Shown: positions 43,998 through 53,163, numbered from the stretch's first letter. The stretch: DNA of 64,000 nt from Alcanivorax sp. REN37 (GCF_041102775.1 NZ_JBGCUO010000001.1:1364001-1428000); one strand, 5' to 3'. A program made the numbers and translations. The notes: generated from the sequence alone by a model not told the origin.

Positions 43998-45401
43998 ATG
44001 CTGAAAAAAATAACGACTCTGGGCAGTATGCTGGCGTTGTCCCTGGCGGTGGCCGGTGCGGCTCAAGCTGCAGTTTCGGCGCAGGATGCGGCCAAGCTGG
44101 GAGCGTCACTGACACCGCTCGGCGCACCGATGGCTGGCAACGGCAAGGACCCATCCTCACCGGATGGCATTCCAGCGTGGACGGGATTCGACAAGAGCGC
44201 GATCCCGGCCGCCTACACCCAACCTGGCCAGCACCATCCTGATCCGTTTGCTGCTGACAAAACGCTGCTGACCATCAATGCCGCCAACTTAGCCCGTTAT
44301 CAAGACAAGGTGCCGGCGGGTGTGCAGGCGCTGATCAATACCTACCCAGACAGTTTCCACCTGAACGTTTACCAGAGCCGTCGCACCACCGCTGCGCCGC
44401 AGTGGGTGTATGACAACACCCGTCGCAATGCCACCAGTGCTCGCTTGGGCGATACCGGCGTCACCGGTGCTTTCGGCGGTACGCCGTTCCCGATCTTGAG
44501 CGGCAGCAACGAAGAGAAGGCACGCCAAGCAATCTGGAACCACATCCTGCGCTGGCGCGGTACCTATGTGGTGCGCCGTGCATCGGAAGTGGCAGTACAG
44601 CGTAATGGCAGCTACTCACTGGTGACCTCGCAGCAGGAGGTTTACTTCCGCTACTACGATCCGCAACTGTCAGAAGATAAGCTCGATAACATCATCTTCT
44701 ACTACCTGTCCTTTACCACCGCGCCGGCGCGGTTGGCGGGCGGTGCGGTGTTGGTGCATGAGACCCTCGACCAGCAGAAACTGCCGCGCCAGGCCTGGGG
44801 CTATAACGCCGGTACCCGCCGTGTGCAGCGCTCGCCAAACTTGGCTTACGACACGCCGATCGCGGCGGCGGATGGCTTGCGTACGGCCGATGACACCGAC
44901 ATGTACAACGGCTCGCCGGATTACTACAACTGGAAGCTGGTGCATGAGCAGCCGGTGGAAATGTACATCCCGTACAACAACTACCGGGTCGGTGATACCT
45001 CACTGAAGTACAAGGACGTGCTGATGACCGGCCACGTCAACCCGGACATCACCCGTTGGGAACTGCAACGGGTTTGGGTGGTGGAAGCCACGCTGAAGCC
45101 GGGCCAGCGCCATGCCTATGAGCGCCGTACGTTCTACATCGATGCGGACTCCTGGCAGATCGCTGCGGTGGATCAGTATGACCGCCGTGGTGAGCTGTGG
45201 CGGGTGAGCTTGGCGTTCATCAAGAACTACTATGAGGTACCGACCCAGTGGACCGCCTTGGATGTGTTCCACGATCTGCGGGCCCGGCGCTACCACGCTC
45301 AGCTGTTGGCCAACGAGGAGCCGTCGAGCCTCGACTTCTCCCAACCGGTACCGGGCGACCAGTACTTCACTCCGGCCGGGCTGCGTCGTCGCGGACGCTG
45401 A
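43998..45401 (+). CDS. DUF1329 family periplasmic protein
   Basis: 467 residues with a signal peptide (LALSLAVAGAAQA). Typical DUF1329 segments are LTPLGAPMAGNGKDPSSPDGIPAW near residue 40, and ARRTFYIDADSWQI-like and VWVVEATLKPGQRHAYERRTFY near 380. The family is described as related to outer-membrane lipoprotein-sorting folds. GGAGAG precedes the ATG. It lies between the DUF1302 barrel and the YCF48/RND pair, so a periplasmic carrier role is plausible, but its cargo is unknown. Confidence 0.87.
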   Translation: MLKKITTLGSMLALSLAVAGAAQAAVSAQDAAKLGASLTPLGAPMAGNGKDPSSPDGIPAWTGFDKSAIPAAYTQPGQHHPDPFAADKTLLTINAANLARYQDKVPAGVQALINTYPDSFHLNVYQSRRTTAAPQWVYDNTRRNATSARLGDTGVTGAFGGTPFPILSGSNEEKARQAIWNHILRWRGTYVVRRASEVAVQRNGSYSLVTSQQEVYFRYYDPQLSEDKLDNIIFYYLSFTTAPARLAGGAVLVHETLDQQKLPRQAWGYNAGTRRVQRSPNLAYDTPIAAADGLRTADDTDMYNGSPDYYNWKLVHEQPVEMYIPYNNYRVGDTSLKYKDVLMTGHVNPDITRWELQRVWVVEATLKPGQRHAYERRTFYIDADSWQIAAVDQYDRRGELWRVSLAFIKNYYEVPTQWTALDVFHDLRARRYHAQLLANEEPSSLDFSQPVPGDQYFTPAGLRRRGR

Positions 45402-45410
45402 TCCCGTGCC

Positions 45411-45437
45411 CACTGGCCCGGGCCCAGTGCCCGGGCC
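45411..45437. repeat. Intercistronic GC hairpin between DUF1329 and YCF48-like genes
   Basis: GGCCCGGGC (45415-45423), CCAGT loop and GCCCGGGCC (45429-45437), 13 nt after the stop, without a T-run. It can also pair as CACTGG/CCAGTG. Confidence 0.5.
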
Positions 45438-45509
45438 TCATCCATGTGCCCCACCTCGGTGCCGTCAGGGCCGGGGTGCGGGTGCCTTGCATTCGGCTGA
45501 GAGCCTTCC

Positions 45510-46541
45510 ATGACAATAAGAATATTGACCATCACTTTGGGCCTGGGGTTGGCCGGATCGGTGTTGGCGGAGGGCACCGTGCCCACGTCGGTATTGCGTC
45601 ACACCACTTTGACTGATCTGGCGCGCGCGGGTGACCGGGTGGTGGCTGTTGGTGATCGTGGCACGGTGTTGTTCTCCGACGATGACGGGCTGCAGTGGCA
45701 GCGTGCTACGACTCCCACCGGTGTGTTGCTGACCGCCGTTTGTTTCGCCAACGATCGCCAAGGTTGGGCGGTGGGCCATGACGCCACCATCTTGGCCACC
45801 AGCGATGGCGGCCGCAGTTGGCAACTCCAGCATCAGGATGTCGGCGATGTCATTGAAGAAGTGTCTGACGACGACCTCGATGATGAAGATTGGGATGACG
45901 AGGACTGGGATGAAAACAGTCCCGCCGAAGCGGCTGCTGGAGCGCCGCTGCTAGATGTCCAGTGCCTGTCAGCGCGCAGTGCTACTGCGGTAGGCGCTTA
46001 CGGTCTGCGTCTTGAGACAGCCGATGGCGGCCTGCATTGGCAGCCAAGCAGTGAAACCTTGCCGGACGCTGAAGGCTGGCACCTGTATCAACACGTATTG
46101 CAAGCCGGCGGGCCTGATTATCTGGTTGGTGAGAAGGGCAGCCTTTACCGCCGAGATGGCGTTGGGCACTGGGAGCCGCTGGAGAGTCCCTACGACGGGA
46201 CCTTCTTCGGCGGTTTGGCATCGCGCCACCATGGACTGCTGGTGTTCGGCCTGCAGGGCAACCTATGGCGCAGTGTCGATAGTGGCATCTCGTGGCAGCG
46301 TGTAGCACTGCCGATTCGCAGCGGTATCAACAGCGGTCTGCTGCTGGAGCGCGGCCGGGTGGCGCTGGTGGGGAACGCCGGAGTGCTGCTGGAGAGCCGT
46401 GATGAAGGCCGCAGTTTCACGCTACGTCACCTGCCGGGGCGGCCGAATCTGTCGGCCGTGCTGGCGCGGCGTGATGGCGGCTATTTGGTCGCTGGAGTGG
46501 GCGGTATCCACATTGTTGCAGCACAGGAGTCGCAACCATGA
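45510..46541 (+). CDS. YCF48-like beta-propeller periplasmic protein
   Basis: 343 residues with a signal peptide (ITLGLGLAGSVLA). Repeated blades carry the YCF48/BNR pattern: VAVGDRGTVLFSDDDGLQWQ, GWAVGHDATILATSDGGRSWQ, ATAVGAYGLRLETADGGLHWQ, LVGEKGSLYRR and LVFGLQGNLWRSVDSGISWQ. An unusual acidic insert rich in Asp/Glu/Trp (about residues 114-138, ending DDEDWDDEDWDE) interrupts the propeller. It overlaps the RND gene in ATGA, which signals a tight partnership. Confidence 0.85.
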   Translation: MTIRILTITLGLGLAGSVLAEGTVPTSVLRHTTLTDLARAGDRVVAVGDRGTVLFSDDDGLQWQRATTPTGVLLTAVCFANDRQGWAVGHDATILATSDGGRSWQLQHQDVGDVIEEVSDDDLDDEDWDDEDWDENSPAEAAAGAPLLDVQCLSARSATAVGAYGLRLETADGGLHWQPSSETLPDAEGWHLYQHVLQAGGPDYLVGEKGSLYRRDGVGHWEPLESPYDGTFFGGLASRHHGLLVFGLQGNLWRSVDSGISWQRVALPIRSGINSGLLLERGRVALVGNAGVLLESRDEGRSFTLRHLPGRPNLSAVLARRDGGYLVAGVGGIHIVAAQESQP

Positions 46542-48904
46542 GCCAAGGCTTTTCACAGACGCTGGCGCAGCGGCTGTTTGCAGTGCGGGCGCCGCTGCTG
46601 GTGGTGTTCACGCTGCTGACGCTGCTGCTGGGTTGGCAGGCGATCGGCATCAAGGTCAACACGGATGTGCGCAAGATGGTGCCGCTGGCCCATCCCTATA
46701 TCCAGAACTTCCTCGCTCACCGTGAGGACGTGTCGCTCGGCAATGACATTCGTGTGATCGTGGCCGAAGTAGAACAGGACGACATTTTTAACGACACCTA
46801 CCTGCAAGCATTGTCTGAAATCACGGACGATATTTTTTCATTGCAAGGGGTGGATCCCTCTCGCATCAGCTCGCTGTGGACACCCAACGTGCGCTGGGCG
46901 GAAGTCACTGAAGATGGCTTTGAAGGCGGCGAGATCGTGCCGCCGGATTACGACGGCTCTCCGCAGAGTCTGGAAGACCTGCGCACCAACGTGCTGCGCT
47001 CGCGCTATGTCGGCAGCCTGGTGGCTGACGACTTCCGCTCCACCATCATCCACGCTCACTTGATGGACGTGCTGGCGGCAGACTCAGATGTGGATATTCC
47101 CACGTTGTCGCGGGCGCTGGACGAGATCCGTGAACGCTATCAAGCGCAGTACCCCTCGGTGCGGGTGCATATTGTCGGCGCGGCCAAAATGGCCGGCGAT
47201 GTGATGTCAGCGGCTGCGGATGTGGCGCGGTTGTTCTTCGTCACGCTGTTGGTGACAGCGATCCTGTTGCTGATCGACACCCGCAGTCTGCGTGCCTCAC
47301 TGGTGGTGGTGCTGTGTTCGTTTGTGGCGGTGTTCTGGCAGCTCGGCTTGGTGCGGCTGCTGGGGTTCACTATTGATCCCTATTCGATGCTGGTGCCGTT
47401 CTTGGTATTCGCCATTGCCGTCAGCCACGGCGTGCAGATGATCAACCAGATGATCCACCGCAGCAGCGATGGGCTGGCGCCACTGGCTGCGGCCCGTGGC
47501 ACCTTTGCGGCGCTAGCGGTGCCGGGTATCGTCGCACTGGTCAGTGATGGCCTCGGGCTGCTGACGCTGTACGTGATCGACATCGGTGTGATCCGCGAGT
47601 TGGCGATTGCTACTAGTGTCGGGGTGGGCGTGATCATCCTCACCAACCTGGTGATAGTGCCGCTGGTGCTGTCGTACGTCGGTGTCGGGCAGCGGGCGGT
47701 GCAGCGGGCGCAGAAGCGTCGCAACAGTGCCCATGGGCTGGCCAGTTTCTTCGCCCGCTTTACCCGCACGCCGTGGGCGCTGGCATCCATCTTGGTGGCT
47801 GGGCTGCTGTATGCCGGTGGCCTCTATGTGGCGCGCGATGCGCAGATCGGTGACTTGGAAAAAGGGGCGCCGGAACTGTGGGCAGATCCTTGCGATAGCC
47901 AAGATTGCCCCCGTGGTTACGTGCCGGAGCGGCGTTACCAGTACAACCACGACGTCAATCAGCTGGTCAATCATTACAGCGTCAGTGCTGACGTGTTGGT
48001 GGTGATCGGCGTGACGCCGCCGGAGCAGTGCAACAGCTACCGCGCCATGCAGCGAGTTGATGACCTGGCTGCCCACTTGTTGCAACTACCGGGAGTGCAA
48101 GATGTCACCACCATTGCCTCCACCGCGAAACTGATCAGTGCCAACACCAACGAGGGCAACTTGAAGTGGGCGACCATCGCCCGTGACCAGCTGGCACTGA
48201 ACAACGCCATGATGTTCATGCCGGATGCGCTGTACAACATGGACTGCAGTGTCACGCCACTGTACGTGTTCCTCGATGATCACCGTGCCGGCACTCTGCA
48301 ATCGGTGACCGCTGCGGTGGCCGGTTACGCGGCCCAGCACAATGATCCGCAAGTCATCGAGTTCAAGCTGGCATCCGGCAACGCTGGCGTGGAAGCCGCC
48401 ACCAACGAGACCATCGCGGCCAGTCAGTACCCGATGCTGCTTCTGGTGTACGGGGTGGTGATCCTGTTCTGCCTGATCGGATTCCGTGACTGGCGGGCAG
48501 TGGTGTGTGTGATTGTTCCGCTGGGGCTGACGTCAGTGCTGTGCCAAGCGTTAATGGTGTGGCTGAATATCGGCGTGAAGGTGGCGACATTGCCGGTGGT
48601 GGCACTGGGGGTCGGCATCGGGGTCGATTACGGCATCTACATCTATAGCCGCCTGGCCGGCTTCTTGCGTGAAGGGCAGCCGCTCGAGGAAGCCTACCGC
48701 AACACCCTGCAAACCACGGGCAAGGCGGTGGCGTTCACCGGTATCGCGCTGGCGGTCGGGGTGGTGTTCTGGAGTTTCTCCTCGATCAAATTCCAGGCCG
48801 ACATGGGCATCCTGTTGACCTTCATGTTCTTGCTTAACATGATCGGCGCCCTCTGGTTACTGCCGGCGCTGGCGCGCTTCCTGCTCAAGCGCCAGCCGGG
48901 CTAA
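46538..48904 (+). CDS. RND/MMPL-family inner-membrane permease
   Basis: 788 residues. One N-terminal membrane segment (about 17-36), a large periplasmic loop (about 37-225), five segments (about 228-390), another segment near 415-430, a second periplasmic loop and five segments (about 620-780). TIDPYSMLVPFLVFAIAVSHGVQM and VALGVGIGVDYGIYIYSRL are the paired RND permease motifs, the second with the GVDYG sequence. Closest by pattern to the HpnN/MmpL-type lipid exporters. Probably energises transport for the upstream DUF1302, DUF1329 and YCF48-like proteins. Confidence 0.9.
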   Translation: MSQGFSQTLAQRLFAVRAPLLVVFTLLTLLLGWQAIGIKVNTDVRKMVPLAHPYIQNFLAHREDVSLGNDIRVIVAEVEQDDIFNDTYLQALSEITDDIFSLQGVDPSRISSLWTPNVRWAEVTEDGFEGGEIVPPDYDGSPQSLEDLRTNVLRSRYVGSLVADDFRSTIIHAHLMDVLAADSDVDIPTLSRALDEIRERYQAQYPSVRVHIVGAAKMAGDVMSAAADVARLFFVTLLVTAILLLIDTRSLRASLVVVLCSFVAVFWQLGLVRLLGFTIDPYSMLVPFLVFAIAVSHGVQMINQMIHRSSDGLAPLAAARGTFAALAVPGIVALVSDGLGLLTLYVIDIGVIRELAIATSVGVGVIILTNLVIVPLVLSYVGVGQRAVQRAQKRRNSAHGLASFFARFTRTPWALASILVAGLLYAGGLYVARDAQIGDLEKGAPELWADPCDSQDCPRGYVPERRYQYNHDVNQLVNHYSVSADVLVVIGVTPPEQCNSYRAMQRVDDLAAHLLQLPGVQDVTTIASTAKLISANTNEGNLKWATIARDQLALNNAMMFMPDALYNMDCSVTPLYVFLDDHRAGTLQSVTAAVAGYAAQHNDPQVIEFKLASGNAGVEAATNETIAASQYPMLLLVYGVVILFCLIGFRDWRAVVCVIVPLGLTSVLCQALMVWLNIGVKVATLPVVALGVGIGVDYGIYIYSRLAGFLREGQPLEEAYRNTLQTTGKAVAFTGIALAVGVVFWSFSSIKFQADMGILLTFMFLLNMIGALWLLPALARFLLKRQPG

Positions 48905-48925
48905 CCGCCCCTCGCTCGGACTGGG

Positions 48926-48958
48926 CGCCCCGGCAGTGATGCCGGGGCGTTCTTGTTT
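48926..48958 (+). terminator. Intrinsic terminator after the RND gene
   Basis: CGCCCCGGCA, GTGA loop and TGCCGGGGCG, then TTCTTGTTT. The adjoining TATAAT (48958-48963) may be the pyrD -10. Confidence 0.8.
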
Positions 48959-48995
48959 ATAATGCGTGCCACCTTTGATCCTTGGAGCCTGATTC

Positions 48996-49997
48996 ATGCT
49001 GTACCGCGTCGCCCGTCCGTTGCTGTTCGCGTTGCCGGAAGAGACCGTGCATGACCTTACCTTGACCCTGTTGCGCCAAGGCGGCGGCCGCTTGTTGGCC
49101 CCGGCGGTGGCGGACAAGCCGGTGCAGGTGATGGGGCTGCGGTTCCCCAATCCGGTCGGCTTGGCAGCCGGTCTCGACAAGAACGGCGATTGCATTGATG
49201 GCTTGGCAGCACTGGGCTTCGGCTTTATCGAGGTCGGCACCGTGACGCCGCGCGCGCAGGCCGGCAATCCGAAGCCGCGGCTGTTCCGGTTGCCGGAAGC
49301 GCAGGCACTGATCAACCGCATGGGTTTCAACAACAAAGGCGTCGACTATCTACTGGCGGCGGTGCGCCGGCGCCGGTTTGACGGCGTGCTCGGCATCAAT
49401 ATCGGCAAAAATGCTAGCACGCCGGTGGAGCAAGCGGTGGACGACTATCTATATTGCCTGGAGCGGGTCCATGCCGAAGCCAGCTATGTCGTGGTGAACG
49501 TGTCCTCGCCGAATACCGCTGGGCTGCGAGCTTTGCAACACGGCGATGCACTGGAGCGGTTGCTGGAAACCCTGCGTGCACGGCAGACCGAACTGGACCA
49601 ACGCAGCGGCCGCCGTGTGCCGCTGGTGATCAAGATAGCTCCTGACAACGATGCCGATACCCTCGGCGCGATGGCAGAGGCTTTCGTGCGCCATGGCATG
49701 GACGGCGTCATCGTCAGCAACACCACCATCGAACGACCGCAGGTTGGCCACCTGGCGCGCGGCAAAGAGCAGGGCGGTCTTAGTGGGGCGCCGCTGAAAC
49801 CGTTGGCAGACCAGGCGCTATCTACGGTGGTATCGGCGCTCAATGGCGCGCTGCCGGTGATTGGCGTCGGCGGTATCCAGAGCGGCACCGACGCGGCGGA
49901 CAAGCAGCAGCGCGGCGCGGCGTTGGTGCAGCTTTACTCCGGCCTGATCTATCAGGGGCCGGCGCTGATCAAAGATGCGGTGGACGGCTGGCGCTGA
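48996..49997 (+). CDS. pyrD: Dihydroorotate dehydrogenase (quinone), class 2
   Basis: Fourth step of pyrimidine synthesis at the inner membrane, quinone-linked and FMN-dependent. 333 residues with the N-terminal membrane-associating helices, VGLAAGLDKNGDCIDGL, NRMGFNNKGVD, VVVNVSSPNTAGLR (active-site Ser region) and GVGGIQSGTDA, typical of class 2. Start ATG at 48996. Next to rmf and rlmKL, as in pseudomonads. Confidence 0.97.
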   Translation: MLYRVARPLLFALPEETVHDLTLTLLRQGGGRLLAPAVADKPVQVMGLRFPNPVGLAAGLDKNGDCIDGLAALGFGFIEVGTVTPRAQAGNPKPRLFRLPEAQALINRMGFNNKGVDYLLAAVRRRRFDGVLGINIGKNASTPVEQAVDDYLYCLERVHAEASYVVVNVSSPNTAGLRALQHGDALERLLETLRARQTELDQRSGRRVPLVIKIAPDNDADTLGAMAEAFVRHGMDGVIVSNTTIERPQVGHLARGKEQGGLSGAPLKPLADQALSTVVSALNGALPVIGVGGIQSGTDAADKQQRGAALVQLYSGLIYQGPALIKDAVDGWR

Positions 49998-50008
49998 ACA
50001 ACGCGCAT

Positions 50009-50032
50009 TAAAAAGGGCCCTGGAGGGGCCCT
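50009..50032 (-). terminator. Intrinsic terminator on the rmf side
   Basis: On the minus strand AGGGCCC, a five-base loop, GGGCCCT and a run of T (complement of the A-run at 50009-50014). It lies about 100 nt after the rmf stop. Confidence 0.75.
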
Positions 50033-50135
50033 GGACGGCGCCGAAGCGCTTCAGATGGAACTTGGCAGGTTGTTCAAAACAGTCGGCTCTCCTCTGTGGG
50101 ATCGGACTATTCGATTCGGGTCTCCTGTTCCGGAA

Positions 50136-50336
50136 TCACACTTTCAGATGTTGAATGCTGGCAATACCGCGGTAGCCATGGAGATGATCGGTGCGGCCTT
50201 CGCGCCACCCGTTGATCCAGCTTGCTCGGTGGTCAAGGGCATCGAATGGACACAGATCCTGGGACTTTCCTGATAATCCGGCGTGGTAACCTCGGGAGAA
50301 GGCACGGCTGACCCGATCTCGTTTCTGTCTCTTCAT
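50136..50336 (-). CDS. rmf: Ribosome modulation factor
   Basis: 66-residue basic protein that pairs 70S ribosomes into inactive 100S dimers in stationary phase. MKRQKRDRVSRAFSRGYHAGL, then CPF...SWINGWREG match RMF. Start ATG at 50336 has AGGAG 9 nt upstream; a longer frame to 50378 crosses the leader hairpin. Placed between pyrD and rlmKL, opposite strand, as in pseudomonads. The C-terminus extends about 11 residues beyond the E. coli protein. Confidence 0.95.
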   Translation of the reverse strand: MKRQKRDRVSRAFSRGYHAGLSGKSQDLCPFDALDHRASWINGWREGRTDHLHGYRGIASIQHLKV

Positions 50337-50372
50337 GTCTACGATTCTCCTGGATGGATATCGGCTGCTTGG

Positions 50373-50395
50373 GCGCAAGTCATAGGTACTTGCGC
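50373..50395. promoter_or_regulatory. Stem-loop in the rmf 5' leader
   Basis: GCGCAAGT and ACTTGCGC, perfect 8-bp arms around a 7-nt loop, 37 nt upstream of the rmf start. It is likely an mRNA stability or expression element, since rmf mRNA is known for long life. Confidence 0.5.
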
Positions 50396-50798
50396 ATCAT
50401 TCGTGATGAAAGCTCCTGTGTAGTGGATACTTCAGCGGCGGGGGCTGGTGGCCGCCAGCCGCTGAGAATTTAGAGGGCTGGTTTGGCAAAAGTTCACAAC
50501 CCTGTCACCGACTCTGCATGCTTTCGTGCTGGCGTGCAAGGGCCGCTGGGGCGCCCGTTCCGAATCATGTTTTAAAGCATAAGTGGTTGATTATTATCAA
50601 TGGTCGCTCTGCTGTCCTGATCTGACCGGGCGCCTCTTGCCGGTATCGCGGGGTTACTTTCCGGAACAATCCGGCTTGAGTTGGGCGTCAGAGATAGCAA
50701 CGCAGCGGGGCAGCAACGCCAATCCTGCCGCGCAAAACGAGATTGCCGCGCCGGCTTTGTTTACACTGCGCGCCCACTTTCCCAGAAGGACTGCCGCC
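50396..50798. other. 400-bp gap between rmf leader and rlmKL
   Basis: No gene seen; an in-frame upstream extension of rlmKL from 50583 lacks homology. The gap holds a large GC hairpin (CAGC...GCTG enclosing GGCTGG/CCAGCC, about 50431-50465) and a palindrome TTGAT-TATT-ATCAA (50587-50600). A possible rlmKL -10, TACACT, is at 50762-50767 with no good -35. Confidence 0.4.
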
Positions 50799-52946
50799 AT
50801 GAGCTTCATCGTCACCTGCATGCCGGGTCTGGCTTCACTGCTGGCCCAGGAGCTGATGCGCTTGGGTGTGCCGTCGACGCCGGAGGGGTTGGCCGCAGTG
50901 CGTCTGGACGCCGCCGAATCTGATCAACAGATGCGCGATGCCTTGACGGTATGTCTGTGGTCACGGCTGGCGGAGCGGGTGCTGTACCCGCTGGCAATCC
51001 ACGAGGGCGCGCCCGACGAGGCGCCGGAGTTGCTTGCCGCCGCTATCGACTGGCCGCAGCAGCTCGGCGTCGGCGGCCAAGTGCACTTGAAGGTGGACCA
51101 TGAGCGCGGCCTGCGCGGTGATACCCGCGTCACCCGCAACCGCTTCCTGCGCTGCTTGCCGCCCAATGCTCGCTCCTGTGAACACAGCCAAGGCAGTCTG
51201 TGTCTGCATTTGGCGCTCGGTGCAGAGCGCAGTGAAATTCGTGTCGACCTCAGCGGTGAGCCGTTGCAGCGCCGTGGTTACCGACTCGATGGTGGTGCCG
51301 CACCGCTGCGGGAAACCTTGGCGGCTGCGGTGCTGGAGGCGGCGGAGTGGCCGGCACGGGTGCAGGCTGAAGAGCCGGCGCGGTTGGTGGATCCGTTCTG
51401 CGGCTCTGGCACCTTGCTGCTGGAAGCCGCGGCGTTAGCGCTGAACATCGCACCGGGGCTCGGGCGCACCGAGTTTGGCTTGCTGCATTGGGCGCCGGTG
51501 CCGCAAGCAGAGTGGCAAACACTGCGTCAGCAGGCGCAGGATGCCCGCCGCAGTGCACCGGCGGGTCTGTCGCTGAAAGGCTTTGACGCTGACGCAAGCG
51601 CCTTGGCGGCCGCCCATGCCAACGCGGCGCGAGCTGGGCTCGGTGCTTTGATTCACTTTGAGCGCCGCGAGCTGGGTGCATTGCGGCGGCGTGACTTCAT
51701 TGCCCGTGACGCCGTTGGCACAGGGTTGGTGGTGACCAACCCGCCGTGGGGCGAGCGGTTGGAAGAGCAAGAGCGGGCCGGTTGGTTGTGCCAGGCGCTG
51801 GGCCAGGTGATGCTGCGCTGCGTTCCTGACTGGACGGCGCTGGTGATTGCCAGCAAGGCGGAGATGCTCGACCGCAGCGGCATGGAGGCGGACGCGCATT
51901 GGAAAGTGCGCAACGGCCCGTTAACGGTTTACTTGCGCCGCATGCGCCCGGTGCGCCGGCCGCTGCCGGCACCGTTGCAGGTGATCGGCGAGCTGGCGTT
52001 CGAGCCGCCGGAACAGGCGGTGGCGCTGGTGAATCGGTTGCGCAAGAACAGCCGCCAACTGCGCAAATGGCTGGATCAGTCTGGGGTGCAGGCCTACCGG
52101 CTTTACGATCGCGATTTGCCGGAATTCAACTTCTCCATCGACATCTACGGCGACAAAGTGCTGTTGCAGGAATATGCGCCGCCGAAGTCGGTGGATGAAG
52201 CCGCAGCGGCGCAACGCCGCACTTGGGCGGTCACTGCGGTGCGGGCAGCGCTGGGGGCTCACCGTGAGCAAGTGTTCCTGCGCACCCGCGCTCAGCAGCG
52301 CGGCCGTGGCCAGTATCAGAAACTCGATCAAGCCAACGATTACGAAGTGGTCCAAGAAGGCAATGTACGGTTGCTGGTGAACCTGCGCGATTACCTCGAC
52401 AGCGGTCTGTTCCTGGACCACCGCCCGATGCGGCTGCGCTTGGGTGAAGAGGCTGCCGGGGCGCGCTTCCTCAACTTGTTTGGTTATACCGGCGCGGCCA
52501 CGCTACATGCTGCCGCTGGCGGCGCGCGCAGCACCGTGACCGTGGATGCTTCACGCAAGTATCTGGACTGGGCTGGCTGCAACCTGGCGCTGAACGGTTT
52601 TGGCTCAGTGCAGCATCAATTGGTGCGTGCCGATGTGCGCCAGTGGGTGGCAGAAAATCACCATGAGTTCGATCTGATTTTCTGTGACCCGCCGACCTTC
52701 TCCAACAACAAGAGCCGCGACGATTTCGTGGTGCAGCGCGATCATGCCGAGCTGATTCGCAACTTGATGAAGCACTTGGCCCCGGGCGGCGCGTTGTACT
52801 TCTCTTGCAACTTCCGCCGCTTCGAAATGGACGCGGAGATCAGCCGCTGGTATCAGGTTGAAGACATCAGTCGTTGGAGCATCCCGCCGGATTTCCAGCG
52901 CAACGAGCGCATTCACTATTGCTTCCGGATCAGCCATGGAGATTGA
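50799..52946 (+). CDS. rlmKL: Bifunctional 23S rRNA m2G2445/m7G2069 methyltransferase
   Basis: 715 residues. An N-terminal THUMP and RlmL domain (m2G2445) has PFCGSGTLLLEAA and VVTNPPWGERL; a C-terminal RlmK domain (m7G2069) has RFLNLFGYTGAATLHAA and FCDPPTFSNNKS. Length and order match the fused gammaproteobacterial enzyme. Start ATG at 50799 has AGAAGGA 8 nt upstream. The 3' end overlaps the glutaredoxin-like gene by 11 bp. Confidence 0.96.
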   Translation: MSFIVTCMPGLASLLAQELMRLGVPSTPEGLAAVRLDAAESDQQMRDALTVCLWSRLAERVLYPLAIHEGAPDEAPELLAAAIDWPQQLGVGGQVHLKVDHERGLRGDTRVTRNRFLRCLPPNARSCEHSQGSLCLHLALGAERSEIRVDLSGEPLQRRGYRLDGGAAPLRETLAAAVLEAAEWPARVQAEEPARLVDPFCGSGTLLLEAAALALNIAPGLGRTEFGLLHWAPVPQAEWQTLRQQAQDARRSAPAGLSLKGFDADASALAAAHANAARAGLGALIHFERRELGALRRRDFIARDAVGTGLVVTNPPWGERLEEQERAGWLCQALGQVMLRCVPDWTALVIASKAEMLDRSGMEADAHWKVRNGPLTVYLRRMRPVRRPLPAPLQVIGELAFEPPEQAVALVNRLRKNSRQLRKWLDQSGVQAYRLYDRDLPEFNFSIDIYGDKVLLQEYAPPKSVDEAAAAQRRTWAVTAVRAALGAHREQVFLRTRAQQRGRGQYQKLDQANDYEVVQEGNVRLLVNLRDYLDSGLFLDHRPMRLRLGEEAAGARFLNLFGYTGAATLHAAAGGARSTVTVDASRKYLDWAGCNLALNGFGSVQHQLVRADVRQWVAENHHEFDLIFCDPPTFSNNKSRDDFVVQRDHAELIRNLMKHLAPGGALYFSCNFRRFEMDAEISRWYQVEDISRWSIPPDFQRNERIHYCFRISHGD

Positions 52947-53163
52947 GCTGCTCACTACTCTGGGCTGCCATCTGTGCGAACGGGCCGAGCAATTGGTGCT
53001 GCAAGCTTGGCCGCAGGCGACGCTGGTGCGGATCGACATTGCCGAAGATGACGCACTGATCGCCGACTACGGCGAGCGCATACCGGTACTGCGTTACCAA
53101 GGGCATGAGCTGGCGTGGCCGTTCGGATTACTGGATGTGCGCGAGCGCTTGGTTCAGCGCTGA
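52936..53163 (+). CDS. Glutaredoxin-like (DUF836) protein
   Basis: 75 residues, thioredoxin fold. Start [20 protein letters not shown] carries the CxxC (Cys11, Cys14); then [16 protein letters not shown] has the cis-Pro loop. Overlaps rlmKL, so translation is coupled. Redox partner unknown. Its 3' end overlaps the convergent tatD gene by 36 bp. Confidence 0.87.
   Translation: MEIELLTTLGCHLCERAEQLVLQAWPQATLVRIDIAEDDALIADYGERIPVLRYQGHELAWPFGLLDVRERLVQR

Noticed and set aside
50583-50798. N-terminal extension of rlmKL from GTG 50583
   Set aside because: The added 72 residues do not resemble the THUMP start; ATG 50799 has an SD and matches MSFIVTCMPGL-type starts.
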